NCBI RefSeq assembly: GCF_000178995.1 | Contig: NZ_ADVZ01000001.1 | Coordinates: 124,001-188,000, forward strand | Length of the DNA: 64,000 nt | DNA from: Afipia sp. 1NLS2 | Lineage (GTDB): Bacteria; Pseudomonadota; Alphaproteobacteria; Rhizobiales; Xanthobacteraceae | Direction: 5' to 3' | Part shown: positions 39,233 to 47,791 of the stretch, piece after piece | Layout of the letters: each line of letters begins with the position of its first letter | How positions within the stretch are numbered: the stretch's first letter is position 1 | Position numbers and translations under genes: made by a program | Notes under the pieces: generated by a model | Databases searched by the model: none | Told to the model about the DNA's origin: nothing | The model's input: the letters and a program-made list of their open reading frames with translations, nothing else

Positions 39233-40135
39233 CTAAATAAATTTATCAAACTCTAACGCAAATTCTCGCTCAGCCTTTCTAGCTTGAAATACGCTCAAAG
39301 CTGGATTGATGGCTTTAGCAACTGACACCAGTTCCTCGCGGTCAGCTTCCGAACTGCGACAACCAAAATAAATGCCCGTCAATTCCGGAGGATTAAAAGG
39401 ATTAAACTGAACTTCAGCATTGTCGGACGGCAAGTAAATTCGCCATTCATTTTCATACTGCCAGGCAGTCGCTTTATAGAAAATGGTCCTTTCCACAATT
39501 ATTTCGTTCTGAAGATTTGCTTTGCCCGTTATCAAATCACGCAGCTCTTTTTCTTCGACAAAGCGCGGCATTTTATCAACATAGACAACCGGCCGAGCAA
39601 CTGACCAAGAGCTATCTGTCTCTTCTAAGCAAGCTAAACGCAAAACCACTCCCCGATGATGATCCGCATAATGCGACCACATGAGAATGCTGTCGTTTAT
39701 CGACGAAAGGCAAAGCACTTTGTACTTCGCAAAGTGCGCACGTAGGTCCTTGTGCATGACAGTGATATCTTTAGGAATATTCTGAATTGTTAATCGCAGA
39801 CCATCCTCGATGAAACTGTCCAAAACAGTCGATGGTATTCGTGAAGCAGCCGCACGCAACCTCGACAAAACTGCTCCTAAACCAATACCGGGATCGAATT
39901 TTTGCTCCCCTAACAGTATCTTTTTGAAATCTGCCCTGCACGCCTCGACAAGGGCATCTTCATTAAACTCCAAATGAAGATCGAACTGCATATCGAATGG
40001 GTCATTAAATGCAGATGCAGGCGACCACTTCAACTTACGGCTCTGCAAAATCGCTCGAGCTCCGCGGATGTCGGTATATTTGAAGAAATAACCCCTGTCA
40101 TGACGCCAATGTGCTGGTCGCGCGTGCAATGCCAT
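39233..40135 (-). CDS. DUF2971-domain protein (accessory, AT-rich)
   Basis: A 300-residue soluble protein. The motifs FFKYTDIRGARAILQSRKLKWS, FNDPFDMQFDL, CLSSINDSILMWSHYADHHRGVVL and FYKATAWQYENEWRIYL match the DUF2971 family of unknown biochemical function, found scattered in bacteria near mobile or defence genes. Base composition is strikingly AT-rich compared with its neighbours, indicating horizontal origin. ATG at 40135 was chosen; a longer frame begins at a TTG (40216). No partner gene is evident apart from a small membrane ORF beyond the divergent gap, in which 40136-40433 holds no further gene. Confidence 0.78.
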   Translation of the reverse strand: MALHARPAHWRHDRGYFFKYTDIRGARAILQSRKLKWSPASAFNDPFDMQFDLHLEFNEDALVEACRADFKKILLGEQKFDPGIGLGAVLSRLRAAASRIPSTVLDSFIEDGLRLTIQNIPKDITVMHKDLRAHFAKYKVLCLSSINDSILMWSHYADHHRGVVLRLACLEETDSSWSVARPVVYVDKMPRFVEEKELRDLITGKANLQNEIIVERTIFYKATAWQYENEWRIYLPSDNAEVQFNPFNPPELTGIYFGCRSSEADREELVSVAKAINPALSVFQARKAEREFALEFDKFI

Positions 40136-40433
40136 TGAGGACTCAATCGAATAGTTGAACCGGTTTACCGTAGATACAATTTCACATGCGCGCTGGTGAC
40201 GACGAATCGCACACAAAAAGATTCGTTTTCATCTTTACCGACAGATTCAGCATCGGGAGCAAAACAGACCTGTGGATTACATCAGCATTAAGCCATTGAT
40301 TCAGAAAGAGATGCGGTTAATTACCCGCACCTGTCATGTGAATAAGTAAGTTGGTGCGTTGCAAGACCTCCGAAAGAAGCAGATAGATTCTCAATCCCCC
40401 CGCAGCTCTCAAATTTCAATGGAGAGCTACGTT

Positions 40434-40556
40434 ATGTCCGAACGACCAAAGCTAGAAGTCGCTATCTGGGGTATCAGCATCAATGCGGAAGGGATCGCAG
40501 CAATAGCCGCAGCTTTTCTAATTGTGATGGTTATTTTGGCACTCTATCGGTTTTAA
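40434..40556 (+). CDS. Small membrane protein (40 residues)
   Basis: A 40-residue ORF starting at ATG 40434 behind a good ribosome site (GGAGAG, 7-base spacing). The first half (MSERPKLEVAIWGISINAEG) is polar, the second half a single membrane helix ending ALYRF. Longer in-frame starts at 40419 and 40359 lack this spacing. No family recognised. It lies divergent from the DUF2971 gene in the same lower-GC patch, so both may belong to one acquired islet. Confidence 0.45.
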   Translation: MSERPKLEVAIWGISINAEGIAAIAAAFLIVMVILALYRF

Positions 40557-40720
40557 TAATAGCTATCGCGAGCTTGGCCACGTCACTTCACTTCTCAATA
40601 CCCCACCCTCGGAAACCACGTCTCCCCTCTCCCCTCCGGCATCATGTCTCGCCAATTCCATAACGGATCGGCCATGTCACCGGCGCGGTGGTGTTGCTTC
40701 CGCGCTGGTGGCGCGCAAAC

Positions 40721-40750
40721 AAAAAGCCCCGGATCGCTCCGGGGCTTTTT
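40721..40750. terminator. Bidirectional terminator-like hairpin
   Basis: A 13-bp perfect stem, AAAAAGCCCCGGA / TCCGGGGCTTTTT, with a 4-base TCGC loop and A/T ends on both strands. An 11-bp-stem version of the same hairpin is at 41544-41569, in each case followed about 15 bp later by a copy of the palindromic repeat. Confidence 0.85.
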
Positions 40751-40763
40751 GTTTCTCGCGATA

Positions 40764-40856
40764 TCATTCCGGGATACGCGTTCTTCAAGCGCAGACCCGG
40801 AATCTCGAACTGCGGGATTCCGGGTTCGCTCGCTTCGCGAGCGCCCCGGAATGACG
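40764..40856. repeat. Palindromic repeat family, copy 1
   Basis: Outer arms TCATTCCGGG... / ...CCCCGGAATGA, inner arms ACCCGGAATC / GATTCCGGGT, and a small GCTCGCTTCGCGAGC stem: a cloverleaf-like element. Two further full copies are at 41586-41676 and 43121-43213. Confidence 0.85.
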
Positions 40857-40882
40857 GGCACGACCTCCACTACCCACACAGC

Positions 40883-40909
40883 AAAAAGCCCCGTCATTTC
40901 TGACGAGGC
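40883..40909 (-). terminator. Intrinsic terminator, probably of cspA
   Basis: On the minus strand: stem GCCTCGTCA / TGACGGGGC (one T-G wobble) closed by a GAAA tetraloop and followed by five Ts. It lies about 150 bp downstream of the cspA stop codon. Confidence 0.75.
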
Positions 40910-41016
40910 CCCTGAACGTCTGCGTTTCAGTACATCCGTGAAACGAGGCGTGAAACTCTAAGCGCGTCCCGGTACATCCGCGGTGACGGCGCTTTTGAAT
41001 CCCTGCATGGCGCCCA

Positions 41017-41037
41017 CGTCATTCTTTGCGAATGACG
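41017..41037. repeat. Short CGTCATTC/GAATGACG hairpin
   Basis: An 8-bp perfect stem with a TTTGC loop, 20 bp past the cspA stop. The arms equal the outermost ends of the larger palindromic repeats, so it looks like a minimal or deleted copy. Confidence 0.6.
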
Positions 41038-41057
41038 GCAGGCGGCCGATGATTTGC

Positions 41058-41267
41058 TTAGAGAAGCTGGAGGTTTTCCGCGCTGGTCTTGCCGCGCATC
41101 TTGTCCGTCTTGGCTTCGAACTCAACCTTCTGCCCTTCGGCGAGGTTGGAAAGGCCTGCACGCTCGACTGCGCTGATGTGAACGAACACATCGGTGCCGC
41201 CGTCGGTCGGGGCGATGAATCCAAAACCCTTCTGGCTGTTAAACCACTTCACTGTACCTTGAGCCAT
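41058..41267 (-). CDS. cspA: Cold-shock protein, CspA family
   Basis: A 69-residue single cold-shock domain that binds single-stranded RNA/DNA. RNP1 is KGFGFI and RNP2 DVFVHI; the N-terminus [10 protein letters not shown] is canonical. It acts as an RNA chaperone or antiterminator; temperature dependence cannot be inferred from sequence alone. Monocistronic, with a long non-coding leader upstream and hairpins downstream. Confidence 0.95.
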   Translation of the reverse strand: MAQGTVKWFNSQKGFGFIAPTDGGTDVFVHISAVERAGLSNLAEGQKVEFEAKTDKMRGKTSAENLQLL

Positions 41268-41543
41268 TTGTCTCTGTCTTTCCTAAAGAAGCGCCAGGGC
41301 GCATTTCGCGCACCATTGCGCGAAGCATCCAATTTTCAGCATCGTCTTTGGGAAAGGAGCCTGGCGGCGCGTTAACAAAAGAAGGGCCAGCAATCGAATA
41401 TAGCGATACGTAGCACGCCCTTTGCCAAAGCCAAAGGACTCAATTGTGTTCATTGGGGGGCGATATACCGCTTCCGGGAGCGAAAACACCCCGCAAACCC
41501 GATGTTTCCTGAAGATGGTGCGGCAAATGAGCCGGGAATGGAC

Positions 41544-41569
41544 AAAGCCCCGGATCGCTCCGGGGCTTT
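41544..41569. terminator. Terminator-like hairpin downstream of ahcY
   Basis: An 11-bp perfect stem AAAGCCCCGGA / TCCGGGGCTTT with loop TCGC; near-identical to the hairpin at 40721-40750. Confidence 0.75.
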
Positions 41570-41585
41570 ATGTTTCTTACGATGG

Positions 41586-41676
41586 CATTCCGGGATGCGA
41601 GCGCAGCGAGCGAACCCGGAATCCAGCAGCTCGGGATTCCGGGTCTGCGCGTGAAGAACGCGCATCCCGGAATGAC
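41586..41676. repeat. Palindromic repeat family, copy 2
   Basis: CATTCCGGGATGCG... / ...CGCATCCCGGAATG outer arms, and AACCCGGAATCC.. / ..GGGATTCCGGGT inner arms. It ends 8 bp from the ahcY stop codon. Confidence 0.85.
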
Positions 41677-41683
41677 CCAATCA

Positions 41684-43096
41684 TCAGTACCGGTAGTGCG
41701 CGGCCTTGTACGGGCCTTCCTGCTTCACGCCGATATAATCGGCCTGATCCTTGCGCAGCTCGGTGAGCTTCACGCCGATCTTGGCAAGATGCAGGCGCGC
41801 GACCTTCTCGTCGAGCGACTTCGGCAGCACGTAGACTTCCTTCTTGTACTTGCCGTCCTTGTTGTTGGCGAACAGCTCGATCTGCGCCAGCGTCTGGTTG
41901 GTGAACGACGCCGACATCACGAACGACGGATGACCCATCGCGTTGCCGAGGTTCACGAGGCGGCCTTCCGACAGCAGGATGATGCGATGACCATCCGCGA
42001 AGGTGATCTCGTCCACCTGCGGCTTGATGTTGGTCCACTTCAGGTTCTTCAGGGTCGCGACCTGAATCTCGTTGTCGAAGTGGCCGATGTTGCAGACGAT
42101 GGCGCGATCCTTCATCGCGCGCATATGGTCGAGCGTGATGATGTCCTTGTTGCCGGTCGCGGTCACGAAGATGTCGGCGCGCGGGGCGGCGTCTTCCATC
42201 GTCACGACTTCGTAGCCTTCCATCGATGCCTGCAGCGCGCAGATCGGATCGATCTCGGAGACCAGCACGCGGCAGCCGGCCTGGCGCAACGATGCAGCCG
42301 ACCCCTTGCCGACGTCGCCGAAGCCCGCGACCATCGCGACCTTGCCCGACATCATCACGTCGGTGCCGCGGCGGATGCCGTCGACCAGCGATTCACGGCA
42401 ACCATAAAGGTTGTCGAACTTCGACTTGGTGACCGAGTCGTTGACGTTGATGGCGGGCCACAGCAGCGTGCCGGCCTTCTGCATCTCGTACAGGCGATGC
42501 ACGCCCGTGGTGGTCTCTTCCGACACGCCCTTGATGCTGTCGGCGATCGCCTTGAAGTAGCCCTTCGGCTTCTCCTTGAGCTGCTTCTTCAGGAGCGCGA
42601 AGAACACTTCCTCTTCCTCGGAGCCGGGCTTGTCGAGGAACGCGGTGTCGCCGTTCTCGGCGCGCAGGCCGAGATGGACGTACATGGTGGCGTCGCCGCC
42701 GTCATCGAGGATCATGTTGGGGTGGCCGCCGCCGTGCCAGTCGAACAGCTTGGCGGTGTAGTCCCAGTAATCCTTCAGCGTCTCGCCCTTCACCGCGAAC
42801 ACCGGAATGCCGGCTGCGGCAATCGCGGCGGCGGCATGGTCCTGCGTCGAATAGATGTTGCACGACACCCAGCGGATATCAGCGCCGAGCGCCTTCAGCG
42901 TCTCGATGAGAACGCCGGTCTGGATCGTCATGTGCAGCGAGCCCGCGATGCGCGCGCCCTTCAGCGGCTGCTTCGGGCCGTATTCCTCGCGCGTCGCCAT
43001 CAGGCCCGGCATTTCGGTTTCGGCGAGCGACAATTCCTTGCGGCCGAAATCGGCAAGGCCGATGTCGGCGACGATGTAGTCGGTGGCGGTGGTCAT
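41684..43096 (-). CDS. ahcY: Adenosylhomocysteinase
   Basis: A 470-residue NAD-dependent S-adenosylhomocysteine hydrolase. Typical segments: [35 protein letters not shown], the NAD-binding [18 protein letters not shown], and the C-terminal KEGPYKPxHYRY-type end (here [11 protein letters not shown]). It removes the SAH produced by methyltransferases. The start at 43096 (MTTATDYIV) gives the family N-terminus; the longer frame to 43150 runs into the repeat and is rejected. Downstream of metK on the same strand, with a palindromic repeat between them. Confidence 0.97.
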   Translation of the reverse strand: MTTATDYIVADIGLADFGRKELSLAETEMPGLMATREEYGPKQPLKGARIAGSLHMTIQTGVLIETLKALGADIRWVSCNIYSTQDHAAAAIAAAGIPVFAVKGETLKDYWDYTAKLFDWHGGGHPNMILDDGGDATMYVHLGLRAENGDTAFLDKPGSEEEEVFFALLKKQLKEKPKGYFKAIADSIKGVSEETTTGVHRLYEMQKAGTLLWPAINVNDSVTKSKFDNLYGCRESLVDGIRRGTDVMMSGKVAMVAGFGDVGKGSAASLRQAGCRVLVSEIDPICALQASMEGYEVVTMEDAAPRADIFVTATGNKDIITLDHMRAMKDRAIVCNIGHFDNEIQVATLKNLKWTNIKPQVDEITFADGHRIILLSEGRLVNLGNAMGHPSFVMSASFTNQTLAQIELFANNKDGKYKKEVYVLPKSLDEKVARLHLAKIGVKLTELRKDQADYIGVKQEGPYKAAHYRY

Positions 43097-43120
43097 GTTG
43101 AGTGTTCCTGTCTCTGGCAT

Positions 43121-43213
43121 GTCATTCCGGGGCGTGAGCGCAGCGAGCAAACCCGGAATCTGGAAGTTCGGGATTCCGGGTCTGCGCGCTCGATGCGCGC
43201 ATCCCGGAATGAC
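43121..43213. repeat. Palindromic repeat family, copy 3
   Basis: GTCATTCCGGGGCGTG... / ...CATCCCGGAATGAC outer arms, inner ACCCGGAATC / GGATTCCGGGT. It occupies nearly all of the space between metK and ahcY and may set the relative mRNA level of the two genes. Confidence 0.85.
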
Positions 43214-43222
43214 TTGGTGAAA

Positions 43223-44413
43223 TCAAACCGCCTTCTTCAGCGCCTCGGCGAGATCGGTCTTCTCCCAGGAGAAGCCGCCGTCCTTGTCCGGCGCGCGGCC
43301 GAAATGGCCGTAGGCCGCGGTGCGCGCGTAGATCGGCTTGTTGAGGTCGAGATGCTTGCGGATGCCGCGCGGCGTGAGATCCATCGACTGGGCCACCGCC
43401 TTCTCGAGCGTCTCCTCCGACACCTTTCCGGTGCCGTGGGTGTCGATGTAGATCGACAGCGGACGCGCGACGCCGATGGCGTAGGCGAGCTGCAGCGTGC
43501 ACTTGTCGGCGAGGCCCGCCGCGACGACGTTCTTCGCAAGGTAGCGCGCAGCGTAAGCGGCCGAGCGGTCCACCTTGGTGGAGTCCTTGCCGGAGAACGC
43601 GCCGCCGCCGTGCGGAGCCGCGCCGCCGTAGGTGTCGACGATGATCTTGCGGCCGGTGAGGCCGGTGTCGCCGTCGGGGCCGCCGATGAAGAACTTGCCG
43701 GTCGGGTTGATGTGCCAGATGGTCTTGTCGTTGATCCAGCCTTCCGGCAGCGCCTTGCGGATGTAGGGCTCGACGCGCTCGCGCACTTGGCTAGAGGTCA
43801 TGTCCTCGATCAGATGCTGATGCGAAACAACGATCTCGCGCACCGCGACCGGCTTGCCGTTCTCGTACTGCACGGTGACCTGGCTCTTGGAGTCGGGGCC
43901 GAGCACCTTCTCGGTGCCATTGTGGCGCGCTTCCGAAATCAGGCGCAGGATCTTGTGCGCATAGTGCAGCGGCGCCGGCATCAGTTCCGGCGTCTCATTG
44001 GTGGCATAACCGAACATGATGCCCTGGTCGCCCGCGCCCTCTTCACGATTGGTCGGCTGCTGGGCATCGACGCCCTGCGCGATGTCGGCGGACTGTTCGT
44101 GCAACAGCACTTCGATGTCGACGGTCTTCCAGTGGAAGCCGTCCTGCTCGTAGCCGATGTCCTTGATCGCGTCGCGGATGACCTGCTCAAGCTGTTCCTT
44201 TGGCACGCTCGGGCCGCGCGTCTCCCCCGCGATCACCACCTTGTTGGTGGTGGCGAGCGTTTCGCAGGCGGCGCGGATCTGCCACGGATCGAGACCCTGC
44301 TTGGGGCCTTCGCGGAAGAACAGATCGACGATTTCGTCCGAGATGCGGTCGCAGACCTTGTCCGGATGACCTTCGGAGACGGATTCAGAGGTGAACAGAT
44401 AGGACGAACGCAT
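43223..44413 (-). CDS. metK: S-adenosylmethionine synthetase
   Basis: A 396-residue enzyme making SAM from ATP and methionine. Signatures: [22 protein letters not shown] at the N-terminus, the hexapeptide [12 protein letters not shown], and [19 protein letters not shown]. The start has GAAGGAAG in front. It lies 54 bp downstream of the HTH-methyltransferase gene and 126 bp upstream of ahcY. The short upstream gap is not large enough for a SAM riboswitch. Confidence 0.97.
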   Translation of the reverse strand: MRSSYLFTSESVSEGHPDKVCDRISDEIVDLFFREGPKQGLDPWQIRAACETLATTNKVVIAGETRGPSVPKEQLEQVIRDAIKDIGYEQDGFHWKTVDIEVLLHEQSADIAQGVDAQQPTNREEGAGDQGIMFGYATNETPELMPAPLHYAHKILRLISEARHNGTEKVLGPDSKSQVTVQYENGKPVAVREIVVSHQHLIEDMTSSQVRERVEPYIRKALPEGWINDKTIWHINPTGKFFIGGPDGDTGLTGRKIIVDTYGGAAPHGGGAFSGKDSTKVDRSAAYAARYLAKNVVAAGLADKCTLQLAYAIGVARPLSIYIDTHGTGKVSEETLEKAVAQSMDLTPRGIRKHLDLNKPIYARTAAYGHFGRAPDKDGGFSWEKTDLAEALKKAV

Positions 44414-44467
44414 CTTGTCTTCCTTCGATATTGGCTGGCGGTTGTTTGGGAAATTCCATCAGGTGCG

Positions 44468-45811
44468 TCAATCGCGCCGTCGCGAAATGACGTAAGATTC
44501 ATCGTAAAACCACAGTCCGTTATGCCGCCGCAGCACCTCGCGCGTGGCTTCCAGATAGCGGCCGCTTTCGGTGATGCCGGCGAGCCGCTCGTCCTCGATC
44601 TGGGCGACATAGACCGCCGCGTTCCAGGCCGCGAAAGCAGTCGAGGAGCCGATCGCGCCGGTGACCTCGTTGGGCAGGGCTTCCATATCATACCGGAAGA
44701 TCGAGCGGTTATCGGCGTAGGCGTTAAAGTTAAGATCGCGCCCCGCCGAGCCGAGCTCGTATTTCACCGCCCGCAAAACCTCATGGCGGTTAACCGAGAA
44801 CGGGTTCTCGTCCGGCCAGACCGACTGGATGATCTCCATTCCGGGGTCCTGCCCGTGGGAATGAATGCCGATCAGCCGCCCGCCGGGACGCAGCGCCCGC
44901 GCCAGCGGGCCGATGATGCGCTTGGCGCGGAAGTTCAGCGACGACTTGGCACGATAAGGCTGCGAGGCGATCACGAGGTCGAAATTGGCCTCGACCTTGC
45001 CTGCGCGCGGGATCACCGAATCCAGCATGAAGCGGTGGTCGTTGCGATAGATCACGATGGCGACCGGGCGCTCATAGACCGGCATGCCCGAGCGCGGCGA
45101 GACGTTCGCACGCCAGTTCTCCTCAAGGAACGGCTCAAGCTCGGCGATCTGCGCCTCGAACTCGCCTGAGGAGGAGCCGGTCAGCACCACTTCTTTCCAG
45201 ATCATCCCGGCGGCGGCGGCGGCCGATTTCGGCGTCAGCCACGGGGCCTCGGCGTAGTTCATGTTGGTCAGCACGAACACGGTCGCCGGGTGCTCGAACA
45301 GCCGGTCCGGCACCTTGTCGAGCGTGAGCTTGACGTCCTCGAAGCTGATCTCCTTGCCCGCGACATAGAACGGCATGTGCGGAAAGCGGACGTGCATCGA
45401 GCGCATCACCCGCGACAGCACGGTGCCGTCGCCCACCCCGGCGTCAAACACCCGCAATGCGGGTGGGCTGGGGTGGATGCTCCCAAGCTCCAAAGCGACC
45501 CGTTGGGCAATGACGCGCTTCTCGCTACAGGTATGGACAAACAGCAGGTATTTCTGCCGGTTCTCGAAGAAACGGAAGTTGCCCGCCGGGTCGCGCTTCT
45601 CGATGGGCGGCTCCGGGAGCCGCCGCGCCGGGGTTCCATCGGCCATGAAGGCACGGATTCGCTCCAGCGTATCGACGGTAATGCGCTTGTTCTCGCGCAG
45701 CCGGGTCACGAGCTTGCCGTCGTTCACTGCGCGGCGGCCAAACGTTGATTCCGCCAGGCCCGCCTGGCGGCAATAGTCTGAAATCTCAGCCAAAAGGGCT
45801 TCGTTCTTCAT
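44468..45811 (-). CDS. HTH plus SAM-methyltransferase-like protein
   Basis: A 447-residue protein. Residues 1-60 look like a small XRE-type helix-turn-helix (LAESTFGRRAVNDGKLVTRLRENKRITVDTLERI). Residues about 115-330 form a Rossmann-like domain with the motif-I-like LRVFDAGVGDGTVLSRVM and PGGRLIGIHSHGQ, as in class I SAM-dependent methyltransferases. The C-terminal part (about 330-447) resembles nothing I know. Directly upstream of metK and near ahcY, it may sense or use SAM. Whether it methylates anything is unproven. Its first 16 codons have a degenerate copy at 47687-47733. Confidence 0.72.
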   Translation of the reverse strand: MKNEALLAEISDYCRQAGLAESTFGRRAVNDGKLVTRLRENKRITVDTLERIRAFMADGTPARRLPEPPIEKRDPAGNFRFFENRQKYLLFVHTCSEKRVIAQRVALELGSIHPSPPALRVFDAGVGDGTVLSRVMRSMHVRFPHMPFYVAGKEISFEDVKLTLDKVPDRLFEHPATVFVLTNMNYAEAPWLTPKSAAAAAGMIWKEVVLTGSSSGEFEAQIAELEPFLEENWRANVSPRSGMPVYERPVAIVIYRNDHRFMLDSVIPRAGKVEANFDLVIASQPYRAKSSLNFRAKRIIGPLARALRPGGRLIGIHSHGQDPGMEIIQSVWPDENPFSVNRHEVLRAVKYELGSAGRDLNFNAYADNRSIFRYDMEALPNEVTGAIGSSTAFAAWNAAVYVAQIEDERLAGITESGRYLEATREVLRRHNGLWFYDESYVISRRRD

Positions 45812-45984
45812 GAGACCGCGCGGGAAGATGGAGTGGGCAGAATAAAATTGCGCGAGCTATCTACCACGCCATGCCCAACAATCAAATGACCAAAGAGGGG
45901 TTTTTGTTTGATTTGCCGCGCTGTTTTACCGCCCTGCCGGACGAACCATGACATCGGTACGCGCGACAAAGCCGATGATAACCT

Positions 45985-46015
45985 GTCGGGGCCCACCGTG
46001 ATTTGGTCGGGGCCC
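45985..46015. repeat. Short direct repeat GTCGGGGCCC, 21-bp period
   Basis: GTCGGGGCCC occurs at 45985-45994 and again at 46006-46015, so the two copies lie on the same face of the helix. It lies 28 bp upstream of the small ORF that precedes the acetyltransferase gene. An operator is possible but speculative. Confidence 0.35.
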
Positions 46016-46042
46016 CCGCTCTATTTCGCGAAAGTCATTTCA

Positions 46043-46162
46043 ATGATCCGAGGCGCGAGAGCGTCTCTCGAAATCGCCCTGAGCCTGCCTGTCCAACCTG
46101 AGGTGGCAAGAGCCGCCGCAGAACGCATCGCCCAAGCCATTCGGGAGTTCATCAGCAAATGA
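46043..46162 (+). CDS. Possible small ORF (39 residues)
   Basis: A short frame, MIRGARASLEIALSLPVQPE... ending REFISK, whose stop overlaps the start of the following acetyltransferase by 4 bp (ATGA). That overlap and the helical amphipathic look suggest a genuine small coupled gene, or an upstream start of a longer ORF reaching GTG at 45998. No family recognised. Confidence 0.35.
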   Translation: MIRGARASLEIALSLPVQPEVARAAAERIAQAIREFISK

Positions 46163-46782
46163 GGGGCATTTTACTTTTCGGCGTAGGCTCTCCCATCATC
46201 GCCGACATTGAAGAGAGCCTTGATCGGGTTGAGATTCCGATTGTAGCTGGTATTCGCAACCACACTGATCCTTCCCAACTGTCGCGAGACATCCCGGTTA
46301 TCGCCAGCGACGATATTCCCGCCGACAAGCTTTCCCTTCCTTTCCTGATACCTCTGTTCTCGCCGAACAATCGCCGAACAGCCGCCACGGAAGCGAAACG
46401 TCTCGGATTACATCGACCTTTCACCCTGCTCGACCCCACTTCAATCGTTCCGCGCGAGCTGGACGCGGCTGCCGGCACTTACATCAATGCCGGCTGCACG
46501 ATCGGAAGCAGCGTTCATCTCGGCATGTTCAGCTTCATCAATCGCGGCGCCACCCTCGGCCATCATGCCCGGCTGGGCGATTTTGTCTCCATCGGACCGG
46601 GAGCCGTGATCGCAGGCAGCGTGACGATTGAAAGCGGCGCCCTTGTCGGCGCAGGCGCAACCGTCCTGCCCAAGATCACGGTGGGAGAAAATGCCGTGGT
46701 CGGAGCCGGCGCCGTCGTCACGCGCGATGTGCCCGCAGGGATGACTGTGATCGGAAACCCGGCGCGCCCGCTCGACACCTGA
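46159..46782 (+). CDS. NeuD/PglD-like sugar acetyltransferase
   Basis: A 207-residue protein: an N-terminal Rossmann-like PglD_N part (LLFGVGSPIIADIEE) and a C-terminal left-handed beta-helix of hexapeptide repeats (for example GAVIAGSVTIESGALVGAGATVLPKITVGENAVVGAGAVVTRDV). Members acetylate amino-sugars or sialic-acid-like sugars with acetyl-CoA. It is 10 bp upstream of a glycosyltransferase, so a role in a surface glycan is likely. Composition is a little less GC-rich than that of the surrounding genes. Confidence 0.78.
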   Translation: MRGILLFGVGSPIIADIEESLDRVEIPIVAGIRNHTDPSQLSRDIPVIASDDIPADKLSLPFLIPLFSPNNRRTAATEAKRLGLHRPFTLLDPTSIVPRELDAAAGTYINAGCTIGSSVHLGMFSFINRGATLGHHARLGDFVSIGPGAVIAGSVTIESGALVGAGATVLPKITVGENAVVGAGAVVTRDVPAGMTVIGNPARPLDT

Positions 46783-46792
46783 GGGATGGCTG

Positions 46793-47668
46793 ATGAGCAA
46801 GCCAATCGTTCACCTGTATACGATCTGCTGGGACGAAGCGGACATGCTTGGATTTTTCTTCAGGCATTACGATTCCTGGGTCGATCGCTACGTGATCTAC
46901 GACGACGGCTCGACCGACGGCTCGCTGGATATCCTGCGCGCGCATCCAAAGGTGGAAGTGCGCTCGTTCGCTCGCGTCGATCCGGATTCTTTCGTGCTTT
47001 CGCATACCATCATGCAGGATGGGGTCTGGAAAGAAAGCCGGGGCCAGGCTGACTGGGTCATCATCACGGCGATCGACGAACATCTCTGGATTCCGGGACA
47101 ATCCATGGAGTCCTATTTGTCCGCGCAGCAGGAGCAAGGCGTGACTCTTATGCCGGCCCTCGGCTTCGACATGATCAGCCAGACCATGCCGCCAGACGAA
47201 GGACTGCTGATCGACCAGATCCGTCAGGGGCAACCATCAGTCCCATACAGCAAGCTCAGTATCTTCGATCCGAATGCCCTCAAGGAAACAAACTTTGCAA
47301 AGGGACGGCACGCCGCCCAGCCCGCCGGCAAACTGGTGCTGCCCGAATGCGATGAACTGCTCCTGTGGCACTTCAAGCGTCTGGGATTCGAGCGGACAAT
47401 GGCTCGCGAGAAATTCCAGGGTGCCCGGCTTGGTCGCGTGGACATCGCCAATGCCTGGGGCTTCCAGTACCTGTGGTCTGCGGAAAAATTCGCATCCGAA
47501 TGGGAGAAGTTCAGGCGGGATTCGATCTGCTTAAACCCGCGAAGTCTTCGATCTGCACGACCGAAAGCCAAGAAGCTCTGGTGGAATTCGTACCGGACTG
47601 CGGTTCGGGTGAAGGCGCGATGGTCCTGGCTTGGTAAAATCCTTCGGGCCGTCCTGCCCACCAGATGA
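46793..47668 (+). CDS. GT2-type glycosyltransferase
   Basis: A 291-residue protein with a GT-A-like beginning, VHLYTICWDEADMLGFFFRHYDSWVDRYVIYDDGSTDGSLDIL; DDGSTDGS binds the nucleotide sugar, and WVIITAIDEHLW carries the acid/metal residues (IDE in place of DAD/DxD). Such proteins decorate extracellular polysaccharide or LPS. Forms a two-gene unit with the acetyltransferase. The acceptor and sugar are unknown. Confidence 0.75.
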   Translation: MSKPIVHLYTICWDEADMLGFFFRHYDSWVDRYVIYDDGSTDGSLDILRAHPKVEVRSFARVDPDSFVLSHTIMQDGVWKESRGQADWVIITAIDEHLWIPGQSMESYLSAQQEQGVTLMPALGFDMISQTMPPDEGLLIDQIRQGQPSVPYSKLSIFDPNALKETNFAKGRHAAQPAGKLVLPECDELLLWHFKRLGFERTMAREKFQGARLGRVDIANAWGFQYLWSAEKFASEWEKFRRDSICLNPRSLRSARPKAKKLWWNSYRTAVRVKARWSWLGKILRAVLPTR

Positions 47669-47686
47669 CGTGCACACCTCGCCCCC

Positions 47687-47733
47687 GGCGGCAATAGCCT
47701 GAAATCCTTAGCCAAAACAGCTTCGGTCTTCAT
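47687..47733 (-). pseudogene. Degenerate copy of the HTH-methyltransferase gene 5' end
   Basis: 47 bp align to 45766-45811 (the first 16 codons of the HTH-methyltransferase gene) in the same orientation with about six mismatches and one inserted base: both read MKxEAxLA... from a start ATG. The one-base insertion breaks the frame after codon 9. The two copies flank the acetyltransferase/glycosyltransferase islet like direct repeats. Confidence 0.6.
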
Positions 47734-47791
47734 ATGGCCGGCGCGCACGGAACCGGATTTTGAGGATCGGCCCGATTTTTTTGAAGGGGCA

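Larger units (their letters stand above)
40557..41057. other. Intergenic region with hairpins and repeats (about 500 bp)
   Basis: No gene seen. It contains the bidirectional terminator at 40721-40750, a palindromic repeat copy at 40764-40856, a minus-strand terminator at 40883-40909 and the small hairpin 41017-41037 just past the cspA stop. Confidence 0.7.
41268..41683. other. cspA leader and ahcY 3' region
   Basis: The part next to cspA is probably its long 5' leader, as is usual for cold-shock genes; the 68-residue frame in it (41283-41489, minus) has no conserved features and is taken as a shadow of the leader. The rest holds a terminator-like hairpin and the second palindromic repeat, which end ahcY. 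Confidence 0.55.

Noticed and set aside
41283-41489. A 68-residue minus-strand ORF upstream of cspA
   Set aside because: It lies in the expected cold-shock leader, lacks a ribosome site and shows no conserved features.
44414-44467. SAM riboswitch upstream of metK
   Set aside because: Only 54 bp separate metK from the preceding gene and none of the SAM-II or other SAM riboswitch core sequences is visible; a plain ribosome site explains the region.
41570-45169. A 1199-residue open frame on the plus strand
   Set aside because: It runs antisense through ahcY, metK and most of the HTH-methyltransferase gene, which have clear family motifs; its composition (Arg/Asp/His/Val-rich) is that of a GC-rich shadow frame.
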